A DNA stretch of 64,000 bases from Prorocentrum cordatum (taxonomy: Eukaryota; Sar; Dinophyceae; Prorocentrales; Prorocentraceae): positions 86,238 to 150,237 of the forward strand of contig CAUYUJ010020185.1 in the NCBI GenBank assembly GCA_963575745.1. Reading direction: 5' to 3'. Positions 42,316-53,193 of the stretch are shown piece by piece. How positions within the stretch are numbered: position 1 is the stretch's first letter; the number at the start of each line of letters is the position of its first letter. The position numbers and the translations under genes were made by a program. The notes beneath the pieces are model-generated. The model made no database searches. It was not told the DNA's origin and was given only the letters and a program-made list of their open reading frames with translations.

Positions 42316-44667
42316 CATGATCGACCCACGAACCCGGAAAGGAATATAGAAATGCAAGGCATGGCAACTGTTCAAAGACACTTGATTGGGCGACGGGCAA
42401 ATGCAATGCAGAATGTATCGATCTTAATGTACTGTGCCAGGGGGTGTGCTGTGCTGCACCGTGCTGAACTGCGATGTTCCATACCGCGATTGTGCTCTAC
42501 ATAGCGTCGTGGATCGAGTCTTCCTTAACATCCGAGTCCTGACCGCATTGATCTGGATCTTAAGCTCGAGCTGACTGAGCAGATGGTAGCTGCCCCACAA
42601 CCAATCGACAGAGGGGACATGCCAGGAGGACGCGCCGCGGAACGTCCCAAGGGACGCGCCAAGCGACGTGCCAGGGGACGTGCCATGGGCACGCACCGCG
42701 TGACGTGCCAAGCGGACGCGCTACGGAACGTGCCAATGGACGTGCCGCGGGACGTGCCAGGGGGCGCGCCACGCGACGTGCCAGGGGGACTCGCCAAGGG
42801 ACGCCCCAGGAAACGTGCCAAGTTGCAATGCTGAGTGTATCGATCTTGATGTACCATGCCGAAATCTGTGCTGTGCTGCGCCGTGCTGAACTGCGATGTG
42901 CCATGCCGCGATTGTGCTCTAGATAGCGTCGTGGATCGAGTCCTCCTCTTTGCATCCGAGTCCTGACCGAACTGATCTGGATCTTAAGCTCGAGCTGCCT
43001 GAACACATAGTAGCTGCCCCAGAACTAATCGACAGGGGGACATGCCAGGAGGACGCGCCGCGGAACATCCCAAAGGACACGCCAAGCGACGTGCCAGGGG
43101 ACGTGCCATGGGCACGCACCGCGGGACGTGCCAAGGAGACGCGCTACGGAACGTGCCAATGGACGTGCCGCGGGACGTGCCAGGGGACGCGCCACGCGAC
43201 GTGCCAGGGGGACTCGCCAAGGGACGCCCCACGGAACGTGCCAAGTTGCAATGCTGAGTGTATCGATCTTGATGTACCATGCCGAAATCTGTGCTGTGCT
43301 GCGCCGTGCTGAACTGCGATGTGCCATGCCGCGATTGTGCTCTAGATAGCGTTGTGGATCGAGTCCTCTTTGCATCCGAGTCCTGACCGAACTGATCTGG
43401 ATCTTAAGCTCGAGCTGCCTGAACACATAGTAGCTGCCCCAGAACTAATCGGCAGGGGGACATGCCAGGAGGACGCGCCGCGGAACGTCCCAAAGGACAC
43501 GCCAAGCGACGTGCCAGGGGACGTGCCATGGGCACGCACCGCGGGACGTGCCAAGGAGACGCGCTACGGAACGTGCCAATGGACGTGCCGCGGGACGTGC
43601 CAGGGGACGCGCCACGCGACGTGCCAGGGGGACTCGCAAAGGGACGCCCCACGGAACGTGCCAAGGAACGTGCCAAGTTGCAATGCTGAGTCTATCGATC
43701 TTGATGTACTGTTTCGAAGTCTGTGCTGTGCTGCGCCGTGCTGACTTGCGATGTGCCATGCCGCGATTGTGCTCTATAGCGTCGTGGATCGAGTCCTCCT
43801 CTGCATCCGAGTCCTGATCTGAATCTTAAGCTCGAGCTGCCTGAACACATAGTAGCTGCCCCAGAGCTAATGGACAGGGGGGCATGCCAGGAGGACGCGA
43901 CGCGGAACGTCTCAAGGGACCCGCCAAGCGACGTGCCAAGGGACGTGCCATGGGGACGCACCGCGGGACGTGCCTAGGGGACGCGCTACGGAACGTGCTG
44001 GGGACAAGCGTTTCGCTCGAGACATCCTGCCAACATCCTCAGAATTCCTGCGCGCGGGACGCGGCACGCGCGAGACATCCTCGGAATTCTTGCGAGCGGG
44101 ACGTGAAAACAAGCATTTCGCCTGAGACACCCTCTGAATTCTGGACCCCCACGAGGCCCCCCACGAGGCCCCTGCTCGAGACATCCCCCAACTTTGCAAA
44201 ACCAGCGTTTCGCTCGAAACGTCTTCAACAAATTATGAAAGACAAGCATTTCGCTCGAGACATCCTGCCAAAATTCAAGGAAATCCTAGCAAAACAAACG
44301 AACTAGTCGAGACATCCTCGAAATTCCTGCGCGCGGGACGCGGCACGCGCGAGACATCATCGGAATTCCTGCGCGCGGGGCGCTTTTCCGTGTCGCGGTC
44401 GGCTCTGCAAAACCAGCGTTTCGCTCGAGACATCCTCAACAAATTCTGAAAACAAGCGTTTCGCTCGAGACATCCCCAACTCTGCAAAACCAGCGTTCCG
44501 CTCGAGACATCCTCAACAAATTCTGAAAAACAAGCGTTTCGCTAGGGACATCCTCAAATTTTAATTCGCCGGCCCTCTTCCCACTCGTTATTTATCGCAA
44601 AAGAAATTCGCCGGCCCTCTTCCCGTCAAACCCGGGGGGAGAACCCTGGGCTCAAGCCCTTTCCGGG
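42316..44667 (+). mobile_element. Modular element copy U8 (class B core)
   Basis: The head CATGATCGACCCACGAACC and the tail with loop TCAA match the family, but the core differs. A ~421-bp unit (ATCGATCTTGATGTACCATG, then CATCCGAGTCCTGACCGA, then CGAGCTGCCTGAACACATAG, then a GACGTGCCAAGG minisatellite) is repeated, with starts near 42418, 42838, 43259 and 43695. Head-side CACGAAACATTCC repeats of class A are absent. Several TTTCGCTCGAGACATCC units precede the end. Confidence 0.9.
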
Positions 44668-45664
44668 AAAATGTCCCTCTCCCCGGGTGGGAGCCACGAA
44701 TTGTCTTCGCTCGACCACAGGCCGAAAGAAAACAAGACGAGCCCCCGAGGGCTCAATCAGAAGCGACAAAAATCATTATCCCAGAGCAACCCTACCTAGG
44801 AGTTGGAGCCCCGAGGAGAGCAATATTAGTAGTAACGGTAAACGCCGTCCTCCTATGTTATGCTATATGATGCTAGGCGATGCTATGCTATGTTATGCTG
44901 CGTTATGATATGATATGCTATGATATACTGCACTATGATATGCTATGTTATGCTATGCGATGCTGTGAGATGATATGATAGGTTACGTTATGCTGCGCTA
45001 TGCGATGATATGCTATGATATGCTGCGCTCTGCTATGATATGATATGCGATAGTATGATATGATATGGTATGATATGATATGATATGACATGGTATGCGA
45101 TGCTATGCTATGCTGCGCTACGCTTTGCTATGATATGATATGATATGCGGTGCTGCGCTGTGCTATGGTAGGCGAATCTATGCTATGATATGATGCGATA
45201 TGTTATGATATGTTATGGTATGCTATGACATACTGCGCTATGTTACCCTGCGCTATGCCATGACGCGCTATGCTATGCTACGATATGATATGGCATGATA
45301 TGTGTTGTCAATGCTGCGCTGCGCTGCGCTAAGCTGAGCTAAGCTAAAGTTAAGTTAAGCTAAGCTAAGCTAGGCTAGGCTAGGCGAAGCTCAGCAAAGC
45401 AAAGCTAAGCTAAGCTAAGCAAAGCTAAGCAAAGCTAAGCTAAGATAGGCTCGGTTCGGCTAAACTCAGCTAAGCTGAACTAAGCTAAGTTAAGCTAGGC
45501 TAAGCTACGATGAGATAAGCAACGCTAGACTAAGGGGACGTAACTGGGGGAGCAGCGGGGCGGATGCCGGGGGAACCGCCCGGGGCGGGAAGCACTGCCC
45601 GGCCCTTTAAGCCCACAGGGTAAGAACCCTTCTAGGCAGAGCCTAGGTAGGGAACAGACAAAAA
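44668..45664. repeat. Spacer with degenerate ATGCT and GCTAA pentanucleotide arrays
   Basis: 44850-45300 consists of TATGCTATGATATGC-type units and 45310-45530 of GCTAAGCTAAGCTAAGC. 44668-44850 and 45535-45664 are mixed. No gene seen. Confidence 0.85.
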
Positions 45665-47168
45665 CATGATCGACCCACGAACCCGGAAAGGAATGTAGAA
45701 CTGTAACACATGGCAGCGTTTTCAAAGACACCTGATTGGGTCACGGGCAAATGCAATACTGAAGGTATCGATCTTGATGTACCCTGCCGAGGGCTGTGCT
45801 GTGCTGCGCCGTGCTGAATTGCGATGTGCCATGGCGCGATTGTGCTCTATAGCCTCGTGGATCGAGTCCTCCTTTGCATCCGAGTCCTGACCGAACTGAT
45901 CTGGATCTAAAGCTCGAGCTGCCTGAACACATAGTAGCTGCCCCAGAGCTAATTGACAGGGGGACATGCCAGGAGGACGCGCCGCGAAACGTCCCAAGGG
46001 ACGCGCCAGGCGACGTGCCAGGGGACGTGCCATGGGGTCGCACCGTAGGACGTGCCAAGGGGACGCGCTACGGAACGTGCCAATGGATGTGCCACGGAAT
46101 GTGCCAGGGGACGCGCCACGCGACGTGCCAGGGGGACTCGCAAAGGGACGCCCCACGGAACGTGACAAGGAACGTGCCAGGGTGCAACGCTGAGTGTATC
46201 GATCTTGCTGGTACCGTGCCGAACTCAGTGCTGTGCTGCGACCGTGCTGAAATTGCGATTGTTGCCATGGGCGGACGATTTTGTGCTCTATAACGTAGTG
46301 GATCGAGTCCTCCTTTGCAATCCGAGTCTGACCGAATGATCTGGATCTTAAATCCGAGTCCTGAAACACATAGTAGCTGCCCCCAGAGGCTAATGGGACA
46401 GAGGGAACATGCCAGGAGGACGCGACGCAGAAAGTCTCAAGGGACGCGCCAAGCGGGACGTGCCAAGGGACGTGAAAATGGGGACGCACGCGGGAGGTGC
46501 CACGGGGACGCGCTACGGAACGTTGATGGGGACAAGCGTTTTCGCTCTGAGACATCCTGCCAAAATAATCGGAATTCATACGCGCGGGACGCGGCACGCG
46601 CGAGACATCCTCGGAATTCCTGCGAGCGGGACGTGAAAACAAGCATTTCGCTTGAGACATCCTCTGAATTCTGGCCACCCACGAGGCTCCCGCTCGAGAC
46701 ATCTCCCCAATTTTGCAAAACCAGCGTTTCGCTCAAGACATCCTCAACAAATTCTGGAAAAAACAAACGTTTCGCTCGAGACATCCTGTCAAAATCCAAA
46801 GAAATCCACGCTAAACAAACGAATTAGTAAAGACATCCTCAAAATTCCTGCGCGAGAGGCGCTTTCGTTGTCGCGGTCGGCTCTGCAAAACCAGCGTTGT
46901 CGCTCGAGACATCCTCAACAAAATTCTGAAAACCAAGGCGTTTCGCTCGAGACACCCCAACTCTGCAAACCGCAGCCGTCTCGCTCAAGACATCCTCAAC
47001 AAATTCTGGAAAAAAAACAAGCGTTTCGCTAGGGACATCCTCAAATTTTAATTCGCCGGCCCTCTTCTCACTCGTTATTTATCGCAAAAGAAATTCGCCG
47101 GCCCTCTTCCCGTCAAACCCGGGGGGAAACCATTTAAAAGAGAACCCTGGGCTCAAGCCCTTTCCGGG
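45665..47168 (+). mobile_element. Modular element copy U9 (class B core, single unit)
   Basis: Same head and core as U8 but with about one and a half 421-bp units and many single-base differences and small insertions, so it is an older or less homogenised copy. Hairpin loop TCAA, as in U8. U10 follows after three A bases. Confidence 0.9.
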
Positions 47169-47171
47169 AAA

Positions 47172-48742
47172 CATGATGGACCCACGAACCCGGAAAGGGA
47201 TATAGACATGCGCAGCATGGTCACGTTTTCACGATACCCAACTGGGCGACATCTCACAAAACATCCCACGAGACACCCCGCGAAACATCCCACGAGACAC
47301 CTCGCAAAACATTCCACGAGACACCTCGCGAAACGTTCCACGAGACACCCCGCGAAACATTCCACGAGACACCCCACGAAACATTCCACGAGACAGCAAC
47401 CACTCAAACCAGGCGGTGTGGTCGTGCTGGGGTGTGGTCGTGCTGGGGTGTGGTCGTGCTGGGGTGTGGTCGTGCTGGGGTGTGGTCGTGCTGGGGGGTG
47501 GTCGTGCTGGGGGGTGGTCGTGCTGGGGGTGTGGTCGTGCTGGGGGGTGGTCGTGCTGGGGCGTGGTCGTGCTGGGGCGTGGTCGTGCTGGGGCGTGGTC
47601 GTGCTGGGGCGTGGTCGTGCTGGGGTGTGGACGTGCTGTGGTATGGTCGTGCTGGGGTGCGGTCGTGCTGGGGTGTGGTCTTGCTGGGGTGGGGTCGTGC
47701 TGGGGTGTGATCGTGCTGGGGTGGGGTCGTGCTGGGGTGTGGTCGTGCTGGGGTGTGTTCGTGCTAGGGTGGGGTCGTGCTGGGGTGGGGTCGTGCTGGG
47801 GAGTGGTCGTGCTGGGGTGTGGTCGTGCTGGGGTGTGGTCATGCTGGGGCGTGGTCGTGCTGGGGTGGGGTCGTGCTGGGGTGGGGTCGTGCTGGGGTGG
47901 GTTCGAGCTGGGGTGCTCCGCACCCTGTGATTTATCGATCGGGTCGTGCTGGGGTGTGGTCGTGCTGGGGTGTGGTCGTGCTGGGGTGTGGTCGTGCTGG
48001 GGAGTGGTCGTGCTGGGGTGTGGTCGTGCTGGGGTGTGGTCGTGCTGGGGGGTGGTCGTGCTGGGGGGGTGGTCGTGCTGGGGGGGGGTCGTGCTGGGGC
48101 GTGGTCGTGCTGGGGCGTGGTCGTGCTGGGGCGGGGTCGTGCTGGGGCGTGGTCGTGCTGGGGTGAGGTCGTGTGGGTGTGTAGTGCTGGGGGTGGTTCT
48201 TGCTGGGGTAGGGTGTGCTGGGGGTGGGTCGGCTGGGGTGTGGTCGGCTGGGTATGGGTCGTGCTGGGGTGGGTCGTGCTGGGGTCTGGTCGTGCTGGGG
48301 TGTGGTCGTGCTGGGGTATGGTCGTGCTAGGGTAGGGTCGTGCATTTCGCTCGAGACATCCTGCCAAAATTCCAGGAAATCGTACAAAAACAAACGAATT
48401 AGTCGAGACATCATCGAAATTCCTTCGCGCGGGGCGCTTTTCCGCGTCGCGGTCGGCTCTGCAAAACAAGCGTTTCGCTAGAGACATCCTCGGCAAACTC
48501 TGCGGAGCAAGCGTTTCGCTCGAGACATCCTCAACTCTGCAAAACCAGCGTTTCGCTCGAGACATCCTCACCATTTTCTGAAAAACAAGCGTTTCGCTCG
48601 AGACATCCTCAAATTTTAATTCGCCGGCCTCCTTCGACCTCGTTATTTATCAGGGAAAAATTTCGCCGGCCTCCTTCAAGCAGGCACCGGGGGATTAGGT
48701 TTACCAACTAAAAGAGAACCCTGGGCCGGAGCCCTTTCCGGG
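47172..48742 (+). mobile_element. Modular element copy U10 (class A)
   Basis: Arrays at 47416-47918 and 47941-48344 around the ATTTATCGATCGGG module. The terminal part of the second array is damaged (GTGTGGGTGTGTAGTGCTGG). Head variant GACATGCGCAGCATGG. Hairpin loop CGGA. Confidence 0.92.
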
Positions 48743-49145
48743 AAAAAGACCAGGAGCACGGCAGAAGATGCCCCAAGAGCTAAGGACGACGGCAGAAAAG
48801 ACCGAACACACAGCAGAAAAGGCCCGAGGAGCCAAGGAGTACGACAGAAAAGACCAGGAGCACGGCAGAATAGGCCAGAAGAGCGAAGGAGCAAACCAGA
48901 AAAAGACGAGGAGCACGGCAGAATAGAACCCAAGAGACAAGGAGCACGGCAGAAGATGCCCCAAGTGCGAAGAAGCACGGCAGAAAATGACCAGGAGCAC
49001 GGCAGAATAGACTCCCAGAGCTCAGGGGCACGGCAGAAAAAGACCAGGACCACGGCAGAATAGACCCCAGAGCTAAGGAGCACGGCAGAAAAAGACCAGG
49101 AGCACGGCAGAATAGGCCCCATGAGCGAAGGAGCACGGCAGAAAA
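48743..49145 (+). repeat. Spacer: GAGCACGGCAGAAAA-type tandem repeat
   Basis: Units of 25-55 bp built on CCAGGAGCACGGCAGAAAAG, GACC and GCCCCAAGAGCGAAGG. The same repeat resumes at 50509 after U11, which shows that U11 sits inside it at an A run. Confidence 0.85.
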
Positions 49146-50508
49146 CATGATGGACCCACGAACCCGGAAAGGGATATAGACATGTGGAGCATGGGCACGT
49201 TTTCACGATACCCAACGGGGCAACACCTCACGAAACATCCCACGAGACACCTCACGAAACATCCCACGAGACACCTCACGAAACATTCCGCGAGACACCT
49301 CACGAAACATTCCAGGAGACACCCCGCGAAACATTCCACGAGACACCCCACGAAACATTCCACGACGACAGGCAACCACTCAACCAAGGCGGTGTGGTCG
49401 TGCTGGGGAGTGGTCGTGCTGGGGTGTGGTCGTGCTGGGGGGTGGTCGTGCTGGGGGGTGGTCGTGCTGGGGGGGTGGTCGTGCGGGGGGGTGGTTGTGC
49501 TGGGGCGTGGTCGTGCTGGGGCGTGGTCGTGCTGGGGCGTGGTCGTGCTGGGGTGTGGTCGTGCTGTGGTGAGGTCGTGCTGGGGTGTGGTCGTGCTGGG
49601 GTGTGGTCTTGCTAGGGTGGGGTCGTGCTGGGGTGGGGTCGTGCTGGGGTGGGGTCGTGCTGGGGTGTGGTCGTGCTGGGGTGTGGTCGTGCTGGGGTGT
49701 GGTCGTGCTGGGGTGTGGTCTTGCTGGGGTGTGGTCGTGCTGGGGCGTGGTCGTGCTGGGGTGTGGTCGTGCTGGGGTGTGGTCATGCTGGGGGTGTGGT
49801 CGTGCTGGGGGTGTGGTCGTGCTGGGGCGGTGTCGGTGGGGCGTGGTCGTGCTGGGGCGTGGTCGTGCTGGGGCGTGGTCGTGCTGGGGTGTGGTCGTGC
49901 TGTGGTGAGGTCGTGCTGGGGTGTGGTCGTGCTGGGGTGTGGTCTTGCTGGTGTAGGGTCGTGCTGGGGTCGGGTCGTGCTGGGGTGTGGTCGTGCTGGG
50001 GTATGGTCGTGCTGGGGTGGGGTCGTGCTGGGGTGGGGTCGTGCTGGGGTCTGGTCGTGCTGGGGTGTGGTCGTGCTGGGGTATGGTCGTGCTAGGGTGG
50101 GGTCGTGCATTTCGCTCGAGACATCCTGACAAAATTCCAGGAAATCGTACAAAAACAAAGGAATTAGTCGAGAAATCATCGAAATTCCTTCGCGCGGGGC
50201 GCTTTTCCGCGTCGCGGTCGGCTCTGCAAAACAAGCGTTTCGCTCGAGACATCCTCGGCAAACTCTGCGGAGCAAGCGTTTCGCTCGAGACATCCTCAAC
50301 ACCCGAAAAAGTGGCCCGCACCCTGTGATTTATCGATCGGGATTTCAAAAACAAGCGTTTCGCTCGAGACATCCTCAAATTTTAATTCGCCGGCCTCCTT
50401 CGACCTCGTTATTTATCAGGGAAAAAATTCGCCGGCCTCCCTCAAGCAGGCACCGGGGGATTAGGTTTACCAACTAAAAGAGAACCCTGGGCTCAGGCCC
50501 TTTCCGGG
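49146..50508 (+). mobile_element. Modular element copy U11 (class A), inserted in the CACGGCAGAAAA array
   Basis: Single long array at 49392-50107 that keeps the conserved terminal unit block with one change (CTGGTGTAGG). Left flank GCACGGCAGAAAA, right flank AAAAACACAAAGAGCACGG. Hairpin loop TCAG. Confidence 0.93.
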
Positions 50509-50596
50509 AAAAACACAAAGAGCACGGCAGAATAGACCCCAGGAGCTGAGGAGCACGGCAGAAGAGGCCCCAAGAGCGAAGGAGCATGACAGAAAA
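50509..50596 (+). repeat. Short spacer of the CACGGCAGAA repeat
   Basis: Two to three units (AGAGCACGGCAGAATAGACC, GGAGCACGGCAGAAGAGG) between U11 and U12. Confidence 0.8.
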
Positions 50597-51659
50597 TGAT
50601 GGACCCACGAACCCGGAAAGGGATAAAGACATGTGCAGCATGGTCACGTTTTCACGATACCCAACTGGGCGACATCTCACGAAACATCCCACGAGACACC
50701 CCGCGAAACATCCCACGAGACACCTCACGAAACATTCAACGAGACACCTCACGAAACATTCCACGAGACACACCCAAACATTCCACGAGACACCCCACGA
50801 ACAGGCAACCACTCAACCAGACACGCCACGAAACATTCCACGGGGGTGCGACTGGGTGTGGTCGTGCTGGGGTGTGGTCGTGCTGGAGTATGGTCGTGTG
50901 TGGTCGTGCTGGGGTGTGGTCGTGCTGGGGTGTGGTCGTGCTGGGGTGTGGTCGTGCTTGGGGGGTGGTCGTGCTGGGGGGTGGTCGTGCTGGGGCGTGG
51001 TCGTGCTGGGGCGTGGTCGTGCTGGGGCGTGGTCGTGCTGGGGTGGTGTGCTGTGGTGAGGTCGTGCTGGGGTGTGGTCGTGCTGGGGTGTGGTCTTGCT
51101 GGGGTAGGGTCGTGCTGGGGTCGGGTCGTGCTGGGGTGTGGTCGTGCTGGGGTATGGTCGTGCTGGGGTGGGGTCGTGCTGGGGTGGGGTCGTGCTGGGG
51201 TCTGGTCGTGCTGGGGTGTGGTCGTGCTGGGGTATGGTCGTGCTAGGGTGGGGTCGTGCATTTCGCTCGAGACATCCTGCCAAAATTCCAGGAAATCGTA
51301 CAAAAACAAAGGAATTAGTCGAGACATCATCGAAATTCCTTCGCGCGGGGCGCTTTTCCGCGTCGCGGTCGGCTCTGCAAAACAAGCGTTTCGCTCGAGA
51401 CATCCTCGGCAAACTCTGCGGAGCAAGCGTTTCGCTCGAGACATCCTCAACACACGAAAAAGTGGCCCGCACCCTGTGATTTATCGATCGGGATTTCAAA
51501 AACAAGCGTTTCGCTCGAGACATCCTCAAATTTTAATCCGCCGGCCTCCTTCGACCTCGATATTTATCAGGGAAAAAATCCGCCGGCCTCCTTCAAGTTG
51601 GCACCGGGGGATTAGGTTTACAAACTAAAAGAGAACCCTGGGCCGGCGCCCTTTCCGGG
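50597..51659 (+). mobile_element. Modular element copy U12 (class A, GGATAAAG head)
   Basis: Begins TGATGGACCC without the usual CA, after GCATGACAGAAAA. Array at 50860-51258, shortened at its left side. Terminal unit block and tail are as in U2. Hairpin loop CGGC, right flank AAAAAGACAGG. Confidence 0.92.
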
Positions 51660-51932
51660 AAAAAGACAGGCTCAAAACTTCGCAGCGTAGGCTACGAGCT
51701 CTTTGAAGGATGGGGAACGAGCGAGACGAGGCGAGGCTCGAACGAGAGGGGATCGGAGCGGGGCGGGGGGCCTGGATGGCAGCGGCGACGGAGCGGCATC
51801 CCTTGGCCTCACCAGCGGGCCCCCCAGTCCGCGACGAACACTTTCCCCGGGCCGCCGCCCCCCCCCCCGTCTGCCACGAGTATGCGAAATCCTCCTCGAG
51901 GGCCCCGCCGAACTTCCGCGGGCCTGCGACGT
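51660..51932. other. No feature recognised
   Basis: GC-rich sequence between the cluster and the LINE, with a C run at 51849-51867. It may hold the decayed 3' end of the LINE. Confidence 0.35.
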
Positions 51933-52105
51933 CTATACCAGGGGCATTTGCGAGCCTGAGCAAGAAGCTGAACTGCTCGGCAAGGGCCCCTTCGAACAAG
52001 GACCGACGCGCGAAATATCCTGCACTGACCTCTGACCCCGCACAGGCCTTATCAGACTCGAACTAGAACTGATACTTGAAGGCTGATGCAATGACCTCTG
52101 GGCTG

Positions 52106-52790
52106 TCAGAGGCGCGGTGATCTGCCTTCCCCAAGATGTAACATCCACCGTTGCTGGGAACTCACTCGTTTCACCCGCCCGACTGGCACGCTCTGAATGC
52201 CGCCACGCAGCTCGAGCGCGTCCAGCGCCAGCTGCAACGCCCGCTCGTCGCGCAGTTGCGCACGCTGGGGCGCGATGCCTGATTCGACTTTCCCCCCGAG
52301 TTGCCCCGCGCACGCCAGGGACACGCGTGCCGCGCTGGGATCCCCGAACGCACGCGCCATCATGGCCGAGCCCTCCTTGAACGCACTCGATACCCTGAAG
52401 CCCATGATCAGGAGCGCCAGCTTCGACAGGTCGGAGGTGCTGTCGAGGCGCCTCTGGACCTCGGCCCAGGCCCTGGCGCTCTTCGCTCCGGCAGCGTCTC
52501 CTGCCTCCGACGCCTTCCGAGCCGCCGCCAGGAAGATGCGCGCGCGCTGGGCCCATCTGTTTCTCTGGCAGGGGATCGCTGGCGTTCGACATGCGGGCTT
52601 CCCTCGCCATGGCCGCCTCTGCTGCGCAAGCCCTGTCTGCCTGGAGCGCCGTCTTCGCTATCGCGCCGCTCTCGTCGAGCAGCACCCCGGTGAACTTCGC
52701 CAGAATCACCGCCCCGACCCTGCGGAAGTTGCCCAGCACGGCCCCCATCAGGATCGGCATCAGGCGCGCCCATCGGGGAGAGGCGCTCTA
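52106..52790 (-). pseudogene. LINE-2 C-terminal alpha-helical region
   Basis: Frames give GAVLGNFRRVGAVILAKFTG, KTALQADRACAAEAAMAREA and then (52405-52106) MGFRVSSAFKEGSAMMARAF and ALQLALDALELRGGIQSV. The composition is like the helical tails that follow the zinc fingers in dinoflagellate LINE proteins. Assigned by position; no catalytic motif. Confidence 0.45.
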
Positions 52791-53193
52791 GTGCGTCTGC
52801 TGGAAGCCCGCGCGAGCGCCCCGCCGCCTGCTGGACGGGCTCCTGGCCCCCTTCTGCCGCCTCTGGGCCGCTGCTGCTGCTCGGCCTGAGGCGCGGGCCT
52901 CTGACTGCCTCTGCGCGCGGGCCGCTGCGGGCGACCTTCACGCGGGCGAGAAGCGCGGGCCAAGCCAGAGCTGCCCCTCCTGGCGCTTCGACCTCCTGGC
53001 CCGCTCGACCGAGACCTCCCCGCCGCGCCCAGCGCCGTCTGCCCAAGACGACGCATCGCGCTGAATCGGGATCCTCGGGGAGCGCACGCGCAGATGCCGA
53101 TAAGGGACAGCTCGATCCTCAAACGGCTCCGACATATTGTAGCAGAACTCGAGGCAGGTACCCCCCACCACGGACATCTCACGCAGCGAGCTC

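Larger units (their letters stand above)
28822..51659 (+). repeat. Cluster of 12 copies and one remnant of a modular element, all in the same orientation
   Basis: Every full copy begins CATGATSGACCCACGAAC, has a subterminal CCCGGAAAGGG 18-30 bases in, and ends GAACCCTGGGC-N4-GCCC then CCCTTTCCGGG. The two 11-base subterminal blocks are inverted copies of each other. After the head comes a ~24-bp tandem repeat (CACGAGACACCTCACGAAAC). The middle is a minisatellite, class A with GTGTGGTCGTGCTGGG (16 bp) or class B with GACGTGCCAAGG-type units. The tail then repeats AACAAGCGTTTCGCTCGAG with GACATCCTC and carries a duplicated TTCGCCGGCCTCCTTC around CGTTATTTATCAGGG. Copies start and end at A runs. 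No protein is encoded; stop-free frames through the arrays occur because a 16-bp unit without stops reads open in every frame. Confidence 0.93.

Noticed and set aside
44640-44667. End hairpin (GGGC-N4-GCCC then TTTCC) as a bacterial rho-independent terminator
   Set aside because: It is shared by all copies at a transposon end, has no T run after the stem, and the DNA is eukaryotic.
28822-51659. The cluster as a CRISPR array
   Set aside because: The repeats are long, direct and imperfect, the 16-bp units have no unique spacers, and the setting is eukaryotic with no cas genes.
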